A stretch of DNA of 13,218 nucleotides from Euperipatoides rowelli. Its lineage: Eukaryota; Onychophora; Udeonychophora; Euonychophora; Peripatopsidae. The stretch lies in NCBI GenBank assembly GCA_003024985.2, contig PXIH01S0036631.1; one strand, 5' to 3'. This document shows positions 1-7,917 of this stretch, piece by piece. Made by a program: the position numbers and the translations under genes. Each line of letters starts with the position of its first letter. Position 1 is the first letter of the stretch. The notes under the pieces are model-generated. The model saw nothing but the letters and a program-made list of their open reading frames with translations, made no database searches and was not told where the DNA came from.

Positions 1-613
1 TATAGATAAAAATTAAAATAATGTGTTTAAGTGCCATGAAACCAACATTAATACGAGAAGTGTTATTAAATTAAAAGATATACCAGAAACCGAACTTCTA
101 GATTTTTTAAAAATATGTGCGTCTAATACATTTGAAAATTAACAGATGACAATTTTCTATGTTTAAACTTTAAATTGAAAATTTACAAACACAAGTTTAA
201 AAAAGCTTGTTTCCTGAACATTTATTTTGATATCAGCTACCATGTGTTTGTAATGTTAGCCTGCAGCTATAACTACTAGATAAATGAGAGGGTTAACAGA
301 CCACCAGGTGGTGTTTTGAAACAGATTCATTTCAAATTATTTAATTAGAATTTACCTGTCTCTACCTAGCAAAAATCAATTACTTTTTTTTTTTGGTTAA
401 AAAAAAGGAATGTTACAATAATTCTTCAAACTGACTTCAATACAAACCAAACAAGTAAATCTAGATCTTGTGCTTTGTAAAAATTTATAATGCTCCAATA
501 GGCAAGAGTGACCATCTAATTATTATTGTAGAACTTAGCTTTATAGTTAAAACATCTTAAGTAAATTCCTATTTTTTAGACTTTAAAAATGCAAATTATT
601 CAAATACAGTACT
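1..613. other. A+T-rich stretch without a recognised gene
   Basis: No gene or element is recognised here. The only coding-like feature is a short plus-strand frame open from about 17 to its stop at 140-142 (41 codons). It reads smoothly near the end (LKDIPETELLDFLKICASN) but has no start codon context, no visible splice evidence that I trust, and no family I recognise. An 11-base T run lies at 384-394. The 5' edge of the plus-strand LINE fragment that follows could lie anywhere in the last tens of bases of this stretch. Confidence 0.5.
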
Positions 614-820
614 GTTTTCTGGACAGTGTTGATATATCTAATGGTTTATAGAAGAGAGAAAATTTCAAATGATTACAACATTTTTAATACTATTATTCAA
701 AATATAATTTCTGATTTTATTCCCAAAAAAATAATAAGTTTTTCTAATTGCAAACAGAAACATTTACCATGGATAAGTAGTGAATTATCAAGGGATAATA
801 AAGAGAAAAATAGAGCTTTT
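614..820 (+). pseudogene. LINE ORF2 fragment: endonuclease-RT spacer (5' piece of split plus-strand element)
   Basis: The plus-strand frame through 626-820 reads like the spacer between the endonuclease and reverse transcriptase domains of APE-type non-LTR retrotransposons. It shows the pattern YNIF...I...I..FIPKK, then LPWISSELSRDNKEKNRAF, matching the usual 'PW(I/M)..EL...I.EKN' block. Codons stay open to about 820, where the frame runs into the A/T tail of another element, so the last residues and everything after them are chimeric. No endonuclease domain is visible upstream, so the copy is 5' truncated or its 5' part has decayed. The continuation of the same polypeptide (spacer end, then RT) appears from about 4416. 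I infer that this is the first half of a LINE split by the minus-strand LINE. The family assignment rests on motif pattern alone. Confidence 0.62.
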
Positions 821-1172
821 ATTTATTTATTTATTATTCTAACAGGATCTTCACAAGAAGTGTTGTTCCAGATCCCTATGTCCAAAAGTTACAATAAATT
901 ATACAGAAAATAAAACTACTTTAGTTAAATATAAATTATTAAGATAAAACTATAATAAAAATTAAAAATTTGGGTGAAAAAGCTATAATTTGTAGATTTG
1001 TGCATACACTACTATTAATAATTACCCAAAAGGTTGGTGATCACAATTTAAAACCCTTTGAATAATAAAAATAATAACAATTTTACAATAAAAATTACAG
1101 ATAAGGGCAAATAAATCAAATTCAAAACTAAAATGAACTTACTTAATAAAATTATTTGATGGTTCCTTAAAA
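821..1172 (-). other. 3' untranslated region, terminal hairpin and A/T-repeat tail of the minus-strand LINE
   Basis: After the apparent ORF2 stop (TAA at 1173-1175 on the minus strand) comes about 300 bases of A+T-rich untranslated sequence. Near its end a hairpin forms from GGATCT (845-850) and AGATCC (870-875), with an inner ACAA/TTGT pairing (853-856 with 863-866). Directly after it on the minus strand is a run of AATA/TAAA units (821-839). A 3' hairpin followed by a short tandem tail is typical of CR1/L2-like elements, whose RT recognises the 3' end of its RNA. That function is inferred from the family, not shown here. Confidence 0.65.
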
Positions 1173-2890
1173 TTAGATATGTTGCGGCCTTTCTAATTTC
1201 CATGGTAATGAATTCCAAATTTTAGTACCTTGGGCCTCAAAGGAATTTGCATGAGTTTTTAGTTTTTTTTTCTCTTAACTAAAATGTTTGTTTTCTTAGT
1301 AGCGTAATTATGTATTTTGTTAACATCCACAAATAAGTCAACGAGGTATTTTGGGGCCAGGTTATTTTTAATTTTCCACATTTGTCTACTTATCAGAATT
1401 TTTCTTCTAATTGAGTGAGTTTTCCAATTTAAATTATTTAGGGCTTCAGTGGGGCTTGAAGGATCATAGCCAAAAACAAATAATCTGGCGGCCAAATTAA
1501 AAATTCCCTGTATTTTTTGTGATAGTAGTTTCCCGCATGAGTTCTAAATCACACAACAATGGTCAATCATCGATAGTACCAAGGTATTAAATAGTGGCAC
1601 CAATAAATTCACTGGTAATAAACTCTTGAATTTAATTATGAAAAACAAGGAACCTACAGATTTTTTATGTAGGTATTCAATATGTTTATCCCACAATAAA
1701 TTTTCATCAACTATTAGTCCCAATATTTTTATATACTGACTCAGATTTATTACACTATCACCTAGTTCTAAATTAAAGTTTGATAAATTTAGTCTGCTTT
1801 TCTTCTTCTTTGTCCCAACCAGCATACATTTAGTTTTCACATCATTTATTTTTAGTCTATTTCGCTCCATCCATTTATAAATGGCTTTAACATCTGTTTC
1901 CATCCATTTCTTTGCTTCATCCAAATCAGAATGTGCTAGACTCTATGTGATATCATCTGCAAATAAAGAGATATTACAGTGATTTATCACTCTAGGCAAG
2001 TCATTTATATAAATCATGAACAACAGAGGGAACAAAATGGAGCCTTGGGGACACCAATATTTGATAATATGTATCAGAGAATTTGCCATTTATTTTAGTC
2101 GTATGAGATCTATTATTCAAGAAATCCGCAAACCATAAAATGCTTGTAAGTTCAGATCCATATTTGCCAATTTTTCTAACAAAATAGTATGGGATACACT
2201 ATCGAAAGCTTTACTTATGTCCAATGCTACTATTAAAGTAACTTTACCACAGTCCATATCTTCCAACCAACTCTCTGTCATATTAATCATTGAAGTTTGG
2301 ATGGAATGGTTTTTTTCTAAAACCATTTTGCGATGCGATAATAAAATCTCCAACTTCCAAATTTTTAGTTAGCTGGTTGAAGACTACTTGTTCTAAAATT
2401 TTCTCCACTATTGGTAAAACCACGATTGGTAGAAAATTACAAGGGTTGTTTTTTTTCTCCTCCTTTATATAGTGGGATAATTATACCAGTCTTCCAGATT
2501 TTTGGAATTCTGCTAGATATTAAGGATTTGTTTATTATCATTGTCAAGAAATCAATAGAGATTGGTAGAGAGATTTTCAATATTCTGCTGATGACTTCAT
2601 TTATTCCAGTGGCTGTCTTGTCTTTGAGTTTGGCTACTATTTTAGATATTTGTATTTTATTTATCTGACTGAGGCCAAAAGATCCATCTTCATTAGAACA
2701 TTCATCATCTGTAATTGAGTCATCAGATTCTGAATATGAACAAAATCCATCCTGAACAGGTAGATATCCAGGAAAAGTATCTATTGACCTTAAAATATTG
2801 GCAAAATGTTTATTCATATTGTCTGGAGAGATCATTATGTCAATATTTGCATTTTTTCTCTCCCAGTTAATTCTTTCAAATATTTCCAAA
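1173..2890 (-). pseudogene. LINE ORF2: reverse transcriptase and C-terminal domain (broken)
   Basis: This encodes the RNA-dependent DNA polymerase that would copy the element's own RNA at a nicked target. Minus-strand motifs in order: an early RT block (DKTATGINEVISRILK, then GIIIPLYKGG) at about 2440-2660; the finger block with NGFRKK near 2310-2330; motif A (LDISKAFDSVSH) at 2189-2227 with its catalytic Asp; motif B (GVPQGS-like) at 2039-2055, split by a missing base; and motif C as FADD at 1952-1963. The thumb and C terminus follow (WMERNRLKIND, LGLIVDENLLWDKHIEYL, APKYLVDLF) down to WNSLP near 1215 and a stop at 1173-1175. Frames switch at about 2440, 2045, 1940, 1540 and 1265, and in-frame stops occur, so the protein cannot be made as one chain. 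The catalytic residues themselves are still readable, which suggests moderate age. Confidence 0.85.
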
Positions 2891-4041
2891 TTAGATTAGG
2901 GTCTGCTCTATTTTTTTTTTCAAATATATTATGATAATAATTACTTTTCCCAATTTCATTTGGTGATTTTAAATAGTCCTTTATTTTTTTGTACTGTTTC
3001 CATGTATCTCCTCCTATATCAAGCGCTTAAATAAGCCATTTTCTTTTTTCTTTTGATCAGTAATAGAGAATTTTCAGAACTCCAGGGAATCCTTTTATGG
3101 TATTTTGATTTACTAATCATACATACAGGAAAGGGGGGGCATGCTTATCCAGACAATTTATCAAAAATTTATTAAACAATTCAACTTGATCGTTTATATC
3201 ATCTAACATCATTATATCGTGCCAGGGGCTATTTTTAAGATCACTAAAGAATTTTTCATCATTGAAGTTTTTATATGATCTGACTCTCAGGGAAAGTTTA
3301 ATTATTTTTTTTCTATTTTTAAATTTATCATCCCTCTTATCATTAAGTGATCTGCAAAACCAATGGTTAAGTTTCATATTTCATTTTTATTTATCCAGAA
3401 ATGATCTATCATTGATTGGGAGGATTCATTTATTCTTGTTGGGGATTTTATTAATTGGGTAAAATTTGCTGAATTTAGCAAATCTTCATATTTTCTACTT
3501 AACGATGATCCTTTCAACAAATCTATGTTGAAATCTCCTGACAAAAATTTGTGGGTAAACAATATGAGTTTGACCAATCAATCAGTAACTTCAGCAGACT
3601 CAGTGAACAATCATCATCAGGGGGCCTATATACTGAAACAAACAACAGTTTACTTTTATTTGNGGTTTTTATGCCCAAAAATTCCAGTTTCAGTTTTCAA
3701 CGTGATCGAATTCCTTAACAATTTCGAAATTTAAATCTCGATGGATATAAATCAGTAGACCTCCTCCCTTTGAATGTTTATGGTCGTTTCTAATAATTTT
3801 CAATATGTATAATATCATCGGGAATATTTTCATATAACCATGTTTCTGATAAAGATAAAATTGATGGAACGTATTTGGAAACAAATAGTTTTATTTCATC
3901 TAATTTGCCAAGTAGACCTAAACTTTGGACGTTTACACTAAAGACAACAATATTATCTTTGTCTTTACTATTTACTTTAACAACTGAATCCATAATTGAA
4001 TTTATTTTAGAAGTTATTCCTTTCAATACCAACTGAACCAC
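2891..4041 (-). pseudogene. LINE ORF2: APE-like endonuclease and spacer (broken)
   Basis: The minus strand encodes an apurinic/apyrimidinic-type endonuclease, which nicks target DNA to prime reverse transcription. Motifs in order: VFSVNVQSLG near 3930 (the metal-site Asn region), SLSETWL near 3840-3865 (catalytic Glu), GGGLLIYIHRDL near 3735-3760, GDFNIDLL near 3520-3535 (catalytic Asp and Asn), IDHFWIN near 3390-3410, and a final ADH near 3350 where the family has SDH. The spacer follows with RSYKNFNDEKFFSDLKNSPW (about 3220-3290), DKHAPP near 3135, and IWKYLKELTG leading into RT. Frame changes occur near 4020, 3800, 3690-3575 and 3350, and the base at 3663 is unresolved. The Ser-to-Ala change in SDH would weaken catalysis if original rather than decay. 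Confidence 0.82.
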
Positions 4042-4372
4042 CAGATGAGTTTGAATCGTCTATAACTATTATGTCTTGAGGAAGTTCTTTAAAGAGACAT
4101 TTTGGACATACAAAAGAAAATTTATATTTTTCTTGTAGGTTAAGATAATCTTTACATTTCATTTTATTGAATTTAATATGTGTCCACTCGTCACAATAAT
4201 CACAGGAAAGAGCGTGATGATTTGAAGCTACAGCTTTATTACATATACTACATGGGTATTTAATTGGGCCAGGGTTTCGTTCGACGTTACCACTCAAAAT
4301 AAAAAACATCAACATTTTCTTATATGAGTAACAGTCTATAAAAGTCAATATCAAAAAGGAACTCACCACCAA
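4042..4372 (-). pseudogene. LINE N-terminal region: hydrophobic leader, 2A-like motif and PHD-type zinc finger
   Basis: The minus-strand frame is open from 4372 downward. Its first ATG is at 4315-4313, preceded in frame by non-ATG codons. From that ATG the product is a short hydrophobic stretch (MLMFFIL) leading straight into SGNVERNPGP (4294-4265), which matches the 2A pattern D(V/I)ExNPG/P except that Asn replaces the Asp. Known 2A peptides make the ribosome skip the Gly-Pro bond, and such sequences are reported at the N termini of some APE-type LINEs. Next is a PHD-like C4HC3 finger: CSIC, CDYC, then WTHIKF, then CPKC at about 4115-4250. The Cys expected after HIK is Phe, so one zinc ligand is lost, although a Cys lies four residues on. 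The frame ends near 4007 and continues into the endonuclease after a shift. In a living copy this would be the front of ORF2 or a fused ORF1/2. Confidence 0.78.
4265..4294 (-). other. 2A-like ribosome-skipping motif (SGNVERNPGP)
   Basis: Ten codons encode SGNVERNPGP. The NPGP core, the upstream V-E-x-N and the Gly two residues before Val are all in place; only the usual Asp is changed to Asn. The break point would be between Gly (4268-4270) and Pro (4265-4267). The Asn may reduce activity, so the motif could be decayed or a natural variant. A hydrophobic run immediately before it resembles leaders in which a signal sequence overlaps a 2A. Confidence 0.72.
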
Positions 4373-4559
4373 TATATTTTTTTACACAAAGAATTCATCA
4401 TAAGGAGTTGATAAATCAAAGCTTTCAATATAAATACAACGTAATAAAGTAACATCAAAAATTGCAAGTGCAAGAAAATGTTATGAAACTGATATTGAGT
4501 GGAGCAGGTAATAATAGTTTCATTTTAAATACTTTGGAAAAAAAAATAAGAATAATGTT

Positions 4560-5543
4560 GTCATTAAGAAAATAGTTCATCAAAATTTAACAGTCACTGA
4601 TTCTGATCTTATTAATGAGCTTTTTCTTAAGCACTATAGATGCAAGATTTAGTTCTCAAAATTACATGGTAAACAAAGTTCATTCTTCAGAACTATTCTT
4701 GCCAATTACAAATGATGAGATCAGTGAATCTATTAGTGCACTTAGAGACTTCTTGGCATCTGCAAGTGATTTGATTTCTTCCTTCTTTATAAAAAAATGT
4801 TCTACCTTTTTTGGTCTTAGTCTGATTGCATTATTCAATATGTCACTTCAGATTGGTATTTTACCACTTGAATGGAAAGAGGGAATTATTATCCCAATTT
4901 ATAAGAAGGTAAACAGAGATAATATAAGTTCCTATAGGCCTATCACATTAACTTCTGCTCTGGGAAAGTTGATGGAGAAGATTATATTAAAAAGAATAAA
5001 TCTTCACCTAAGTTGTAATAATATATTGTCACCAAGCCAACATGGCTTTAGACCCCAACACTTTACATCAACAAACCTTACTACTTTTTCTGAGTTTATT
5101 TCTAATGGATTTAATATTTCTAAGAGTACTGATGCTGTGTTCTTTGACTTAACTGCTGCATTTGATTCTATAAATATTAATATCCTTATAAACAAAATGA
5201 TAACTCTTAATTTTAATTCATTTATTATAAATTGGCTAGTAGATTATTTTCTAAACAGATCATTAAAGTCAAAATTAATAACACATATTCAAATTCTGCT
5301 GTTTTGAATTGGGGACTGCCACAGGGTGCAGTATTATCCACAATCCTATTCAACATTTATCTATATGACCTAGAACATATTTTCTCTACAAGAGTATTGT
5401 GGTGGTTCATGGATGATATTAAGTTATTTTCATATATTTCTTCCTCTGAGGATGTGATCAGTTTGCAATCAGACATCAACAAGTTCACGAAGTGGTGTTT
5501 TTTTAATGATTTACCATCAATTTGGAGAAGACAGAAACAATGA
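4560..5543 (+). pseudogene. LINE ORF2 reverse transcriptase domain (broken)
   Basis: The long open frame at 4615-5307 and the frame at 5232-5543 are two parts of one RT. Motifs: LEWKEGIIIPIYKK near 4868-4910; SSYRPITLTSALGKLMEKII near 4927-4986; LSPSQHGFRPQ near 5028-5060; motif A FFDLTAAFDSI with the catalytic Asp codon at 5146-5148; then, after a frameshift near 5270, motif B GLPQGAVLS from 5313; and motif C as FMDD at 5406-5417, where the family has FADD or YADD. The Ala-to-Met change leaves both Asp residues intact. The frame then fails near 5540 in the KTETMNF region, where the reading shifts by one. The ATG at 4615 is inside the protein, not a real start: matching sequence continues upstream to about 4560. 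Confidence 0.85.
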
Positions 5544-6129
5544 ATTTTGAGTATAAAAAAATATTTGATCGTTCTTATTACTTAATTCTAAAGAAATTAA
5601 AAATGTTGAAAACCATAAAGATCTTGGTGTGTATTTTGATAGTAGGTTTACTTTTTCTACACATGCAAATTATATCACTAAAAAAATGAGATCTAGTTAA
5701 GCTATTACTGTAGTCCGGCCATTTCTATTGGTTTCAAAAAAGATCAAGATAAACTAGAAAAAAACATTATAAAGCTTGCAAAATGTATACCTGGTTACTA
5801 TAACCTAAGTTATTCTGTTAGACTACCTCAAATTGTTTTTTCCCCCTATTCAGCATTAATTGGTCTACCTAGATTTGGTTTATATAATAAAAGAGATAGT
5901 TGTTACGGGTAATTCCTCTGAACTCTTTTCTTTGTCAAGTAGAACCACTTAGTACATAGGAAGACTCAGAAAAGGAGTTTGTCTATAGTACATAGGAATG
6001 TCATATTATGGAATGGGTTACCGTCTTCTATTGTGGAGTCTAATTCTTTTTGGAGTTATAAAAAAATCACTCATTGATTACTTAAAATCTAGTGATTTTT
6101 TCAATAATCTATTGTATTTACAAATTTAA
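5544..6129 (+). pseudogene. LINE ORF2 C-terminal region (broken)
   Basis: No long frame survives, but pieces in changing frames read as the region after RT. Visible are HKDLGVYFDSRFTFSTH at about 5614-5664, a block near 5810-5890 (YSALIGLPRFGLYNKR) resembling the 'L..R..LGL.SL..RR' segment, a decayed stretch with stops near 5890-5990, then WNGLPSSIVESNSFWSYKKSL from 6009. The frame ends with a TAA stop at 6127-6129. The pattern 'WN.LP.S.....S...FK..L..YL' is the usual C terminus of CR1-, Jockey- and RTE-type ORF2 proteins. In-frame stops (for example near 5700 and 5911) show it is dead. I cannot place it in one clade without a tree. Confidence 0.72.
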
Positions 6130-6245
6130 TATTTCATGTTTACTGTAAATTAATGTTGTACTGTTATGAGCTTTGATTGCTTTATTTTTATGATTGTTGT
6201 GTAACAAGGCTAGACCTTAAATGTGATGTAAATAAATAAATAAAT
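6130..6245 (+). other. 3' untranslated region and TAAA-repeat tail of the plus-strand LINE
   Basis: About 75 bases of untranslated sequence lead to a small hairpin (AAGG at 6206-6209 with CCTT at 6215-6218), then GTAAATAAATAAATAAAT at 6228-6245. The plan, a hairpin a few bases before a TAAA tail, is the same as in the minus-strand LINE although the sequences differ. The tail marks the 3' insertion edge at about 6245. No clear target duplication could be matched, because the 5' edge near 614 is uncertain. Confidence 0.65.
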
Positions 6246-6868
6246 TAGTACCGTATTTGATTGCAAAAATAAGATAGGGAACTTTCATACCCAAATAACA
6301 ACTCGCTTTCACCTCATTCTCTCAAAAGTAGGAATGTACCAGAACTTGAATTTTCAATTTCGGCTGGAACCAGAAAACAATACTATACTACTATACAAAT
6401 TAAATTAACAAAAAAAAATTATAACTTTATAATCTTTTCCATTTTCTGCAGACAGCCTACACTATTTCATTTTAAAAGCTCTTAGGCCTATTACCTATTC
6501 TTTTCAATTCAGTTTATTGAAAATAGGCTTCTATTGTTATAAATTTACAATACAGTTACCATTATAATGTTTGAAATAATATGGTTGCTTTATTGAAACA
6601 TTTTTTTTTTTTAAATTCATTCATTCCGGCTTTTCAAACAGATTAAAAAAAAAACTTATAATAAAATTCAAAACTTGATGAAAAATATATAATTTTTGTA
6701 TTAATTATAATAATAGTTTTTTCTATTAATTTTCAAGTTTTGTTATAATTTTTATCATATATTGCATAAAATGTAAAAAAAAAATATATTTAATTAGAAA
6801 TATTTAGTTTTGTTCAAATTTAAATGTTCCGTTATCATATCGTTGTCTTAAATAAAATTAAAAAACAT
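6246..6868. other. A+T-rich spacer without a recognised gene
   Basis: No coding sequence is seen. An inverted repeat of 10 bases, CAAAACTTGA (6669-6678) with TCAAGTTTTG (6733-6742), encloses a very A/T-rich 54-base loop. It could be a remnant of a small inverted-repeat element or chance in this composition. Homopolymer A and T runs are frequent. Confidence 0.45.
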
Positions 6869-6890
6869 AATGTCTGCTGGCCTGCGGGTC

Positions 6891-6955
6891 TAGACGAGTG
6901 GTATCAGCTCGCCACACGATGTTCGCTTGTAATCTGGCGGTACGGGTTCGAGTAC
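6891..6955 (+). promoter_or_regulatory. RNA polymerase III internal promoter (A and B boxes)
   Basis: The A-box-like sequence at 6891-6901 and B box at 6945-6955 have the right order and spacing for a type 2 pol III promoter. The B box matches GGTTCGANNCC except for one position; the A box is weaker. A run of T at about 7005-7012 lies downstream and could end transcription early. Confidence 0.55.
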
Positions 6956-7131
6956 CAAAGGAGAGCAAATTATGTCTGCAAAAATGTAAATTATGTACTG
7001 GAGTTTTTTTTTAAAAAAAAAAATAAAAATAATGCTTGCCAGACAATGAATAAATATCACTGTCTAAGCTACAGTAGCCTTAATGATGAGTCTTTTGGTA
7101 GAGATGGAAAGCTCCAAGTGCCTGGAACTTG

Positions 7132-7195
7132 CCAGTTCTGGAAGCATCCACGAACTGGACTTAAATCGTGAAGTCCGGGCTGGAATGCAATTCCA
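7132..7195 (+). repeat. Run of three consecutive hairpins in the SINE body
   Basis: Three inverted repeats follow one another. CCAGTTC (7132-7138) pairs with GAACTGG (7152-7158) and extends inward as TGGA/TCCA around an AGCA loop. GGACTT (7157-7162) pairs with AAGTCC (7171-7176). TGGAAT (7181-7186) pairs with ATTCCA (7190-7195). The first two overlap by two bases. This G+C-richer block stands out from the surrounding A/T sequence. Confidence 0.6.
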
Positions 7196-7205
7196 ATAAC
7201 CCCTA

Positions 7206-7611
7206 CTCGCAAGTCACTTTTTGATTTTCTTTATTTATTATATTTTATTCATCATCACATTAATAATCAGTATTTTCTTTATATATATTATTTTAAGTAA
7301 CATCACATTAATAGTCTTCGATTTTTCCTGATTTTTCCTTATTTATATTTTATCATATTATTTTTCCTCTTCCTATTAATAGGTATCACATTCCTTATTT
7401 ATCATATTATTCTACCCATAATAATATTCATCAATTTTTTCTCATTTATCATCATATTATTTTACTCAATTAGTAGTCAATTTTTTTTCTTATATTTTAC
7501 ACATCATCACATTAATAATAATAATAATCGTCAATTTTATCCTTATTTGTCATATAATTTTACTCATTATCAAATAAATAGTCTTCAATTTTTTTTTATA
7601 TTTATCATTAG
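7206..7611. repeat. Degenerate ~50 bp tandem array
   Basis: About eight imperfect copies of a unit near 50 bases are visible. Each has the plan TTTATTTATCATATTATTTT, then TACTCATCATCACATTAAT, then AGTCTTCAATTTTTT. The phrase CATCACATTAATA recurs near 7254, 7301 and 7505, and variants of TAGTCTTCAATTTT recur near 7313, 7471 and 7591. Copies differ in length and sequence, so the array is old. It lies directly after the SINE-like body and may have grown from its 3' tail. It ends at ATTTATCATTAGG near 7611. No coding sequence is present. Confidence 0.6.
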
Positions 7612-7909
7612 GACCCTGACAGTCCTGTAAATATTGTAAATGTTTTTTTTGTTTTATTTTGTTTTTTTGAGAGCTAGTCATATGATACTAAACAACATTA
7701 TGTCAATTGTTCAGGTAAATGTGAGTTTGGGTATCTGTAACATATGTTCTGTTTAGACATTTAGCATTGCGGTTGTAATTTAATGATTGCTCATTTAATT
7801 ATCTTGTATTTTTGTTTTTTAATTTCTTTTTCATTATTTACAGTATGTTATTTCACATGCTATGAAGGATTAGTCTTACAGTATTGTTTGTATGGCGATA
7901 AGCAATGGG
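7612..7909. other. Spacer without a recognised gene
   Basis: I see no gene, RNA or element here. The sequence is T-rich on the plus strand, with several T runs around 7640-7670 and 7805-7840. Two splice-like sites (CAGGTAAAT near 7712 and TTTACAG near 7843) face each other, but no coding exon flanks them. Confidence 0.4.
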
Positions 7910-7917
7910 TTTACAAA

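Larger units (their letters stand above)
821..4415 (-). mobile_element. Nearly full-length, decayed CR1/L2-like non-LTR retrotransposon (LINE), minus strand
   Basis: Read on the minus strand from about 4415 to 821, the element carries in order: a hydrophobic leader with a 2A-like motif, a PHD-type finger, an APE-like endonuclease, a spacer, RT, a C-terminal region, a 3' untranslated region with a hairpin, and a tail of AATA/TAAA units at 821-839. Domain order and motifs fit CR1/L2/Rex1-like LINEs, a group in which 2A-like N termini and PHD fingers have been described. The coding sequence is broken in many places: frameshifts near 4020, 3800, 3350, 2440, 2045 and 1265, stops near 2350 and 1940, and an ambiguous base at 3663. 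The 5' edge is uncertain (4373-4415). A weak target-site duplication candidate is AGAGCTTTT (812-820) against AAAGCTTTC (4418-4426). The element sits inside a plus-strand LINE, so it is the younger of the two. Confidence 0.85.
4416..6245 (+). mobile_element. 3' part of the split plus-strand LINE (spacer end, RT, C terminus, tail)
   Basis: The plus strand resumes with the end of the endonuclease-RT spacer: FQYKYN, a break, then VTSKIASARKCYETDIEWS near 4450-4500, the usual 'YKxLRN.VT..IR.AK..YYE' block. RT follows, then a C-terminal domain ending at 6129, a short untranslated region with hairpin AAGG/CCTT (6206-6218), and a TAAA-repeat tail (6228-6245). Taken with the spacer piece at 614-820 this reconstructs the order of a single element interrupted by the minus-strand LINE. 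Its RT differs clearly from the other LINE's (for example GLPQGAVLS and HKDLGV), so it belongs to another family. It is also broken by shifts and stops. Confidence 0.8.
6870..7205 (+). mobile_element. tRNA-derived SINE-like element
   Basis: The head resembles a tRNA with the two internal RNA polymerase III promoter boxes: an A-box-like TAGACGAGTGG at 6891-6901 and a good B box GGTTCGAGTAC at 6945-6955, about 45 bases apart as in tRNAs. The text between (AGCTCGCC ... CGCTTGTAATCTGGCGG) resembles D- and anticodon-arm sequence, but the cloverleaf is poorly paired, so this is not a working tRNA gene. The head is bracketed by an 8-base direct repeat ATGTCTGC (6870-6877 and 6972-6979). That may be a target duplication, in which case the SINE is only about 100 bases and the downstream part is separate. 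The body at 7105-7195 forms three consecutive hairpins. I do not recognise a named SINE family or core domain. Confidence 0.6.

Noticed and set aside
6881-6960. A functional tRNA gene
   Set aside because: A and B boxes are present, but the acceptor stem and T-arm do not pair properly and the anticodon arm is poor, so it is a tRNA-derived relic.
7075-7125. Hammerhead ribozyme core (GATGAG ... GGAAA)
   Set aside because: The invariant C of CUGAUGA is replaced and no stem II of the right form links the two core boxes.
6824-7171. Plus-strand open frame of 115 codons
   Set aside because: It runs straight through the tRNA-like head and hairpin body of the SINE-like unit. The residues follow RNA structure and A/T runs rather than a protein pattern.
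7206-7611. CRISPR-like array
   Set aside because: Repeats are degenerate and contiguous without unique spacers, and the genome is eukaryotic in character.
7712-7850. An intron between CAGGTAAAT and TTTACAG
   Set aside because: No coding sequence or open frame flanks either site, and such short splice-like motifs occur by chance.
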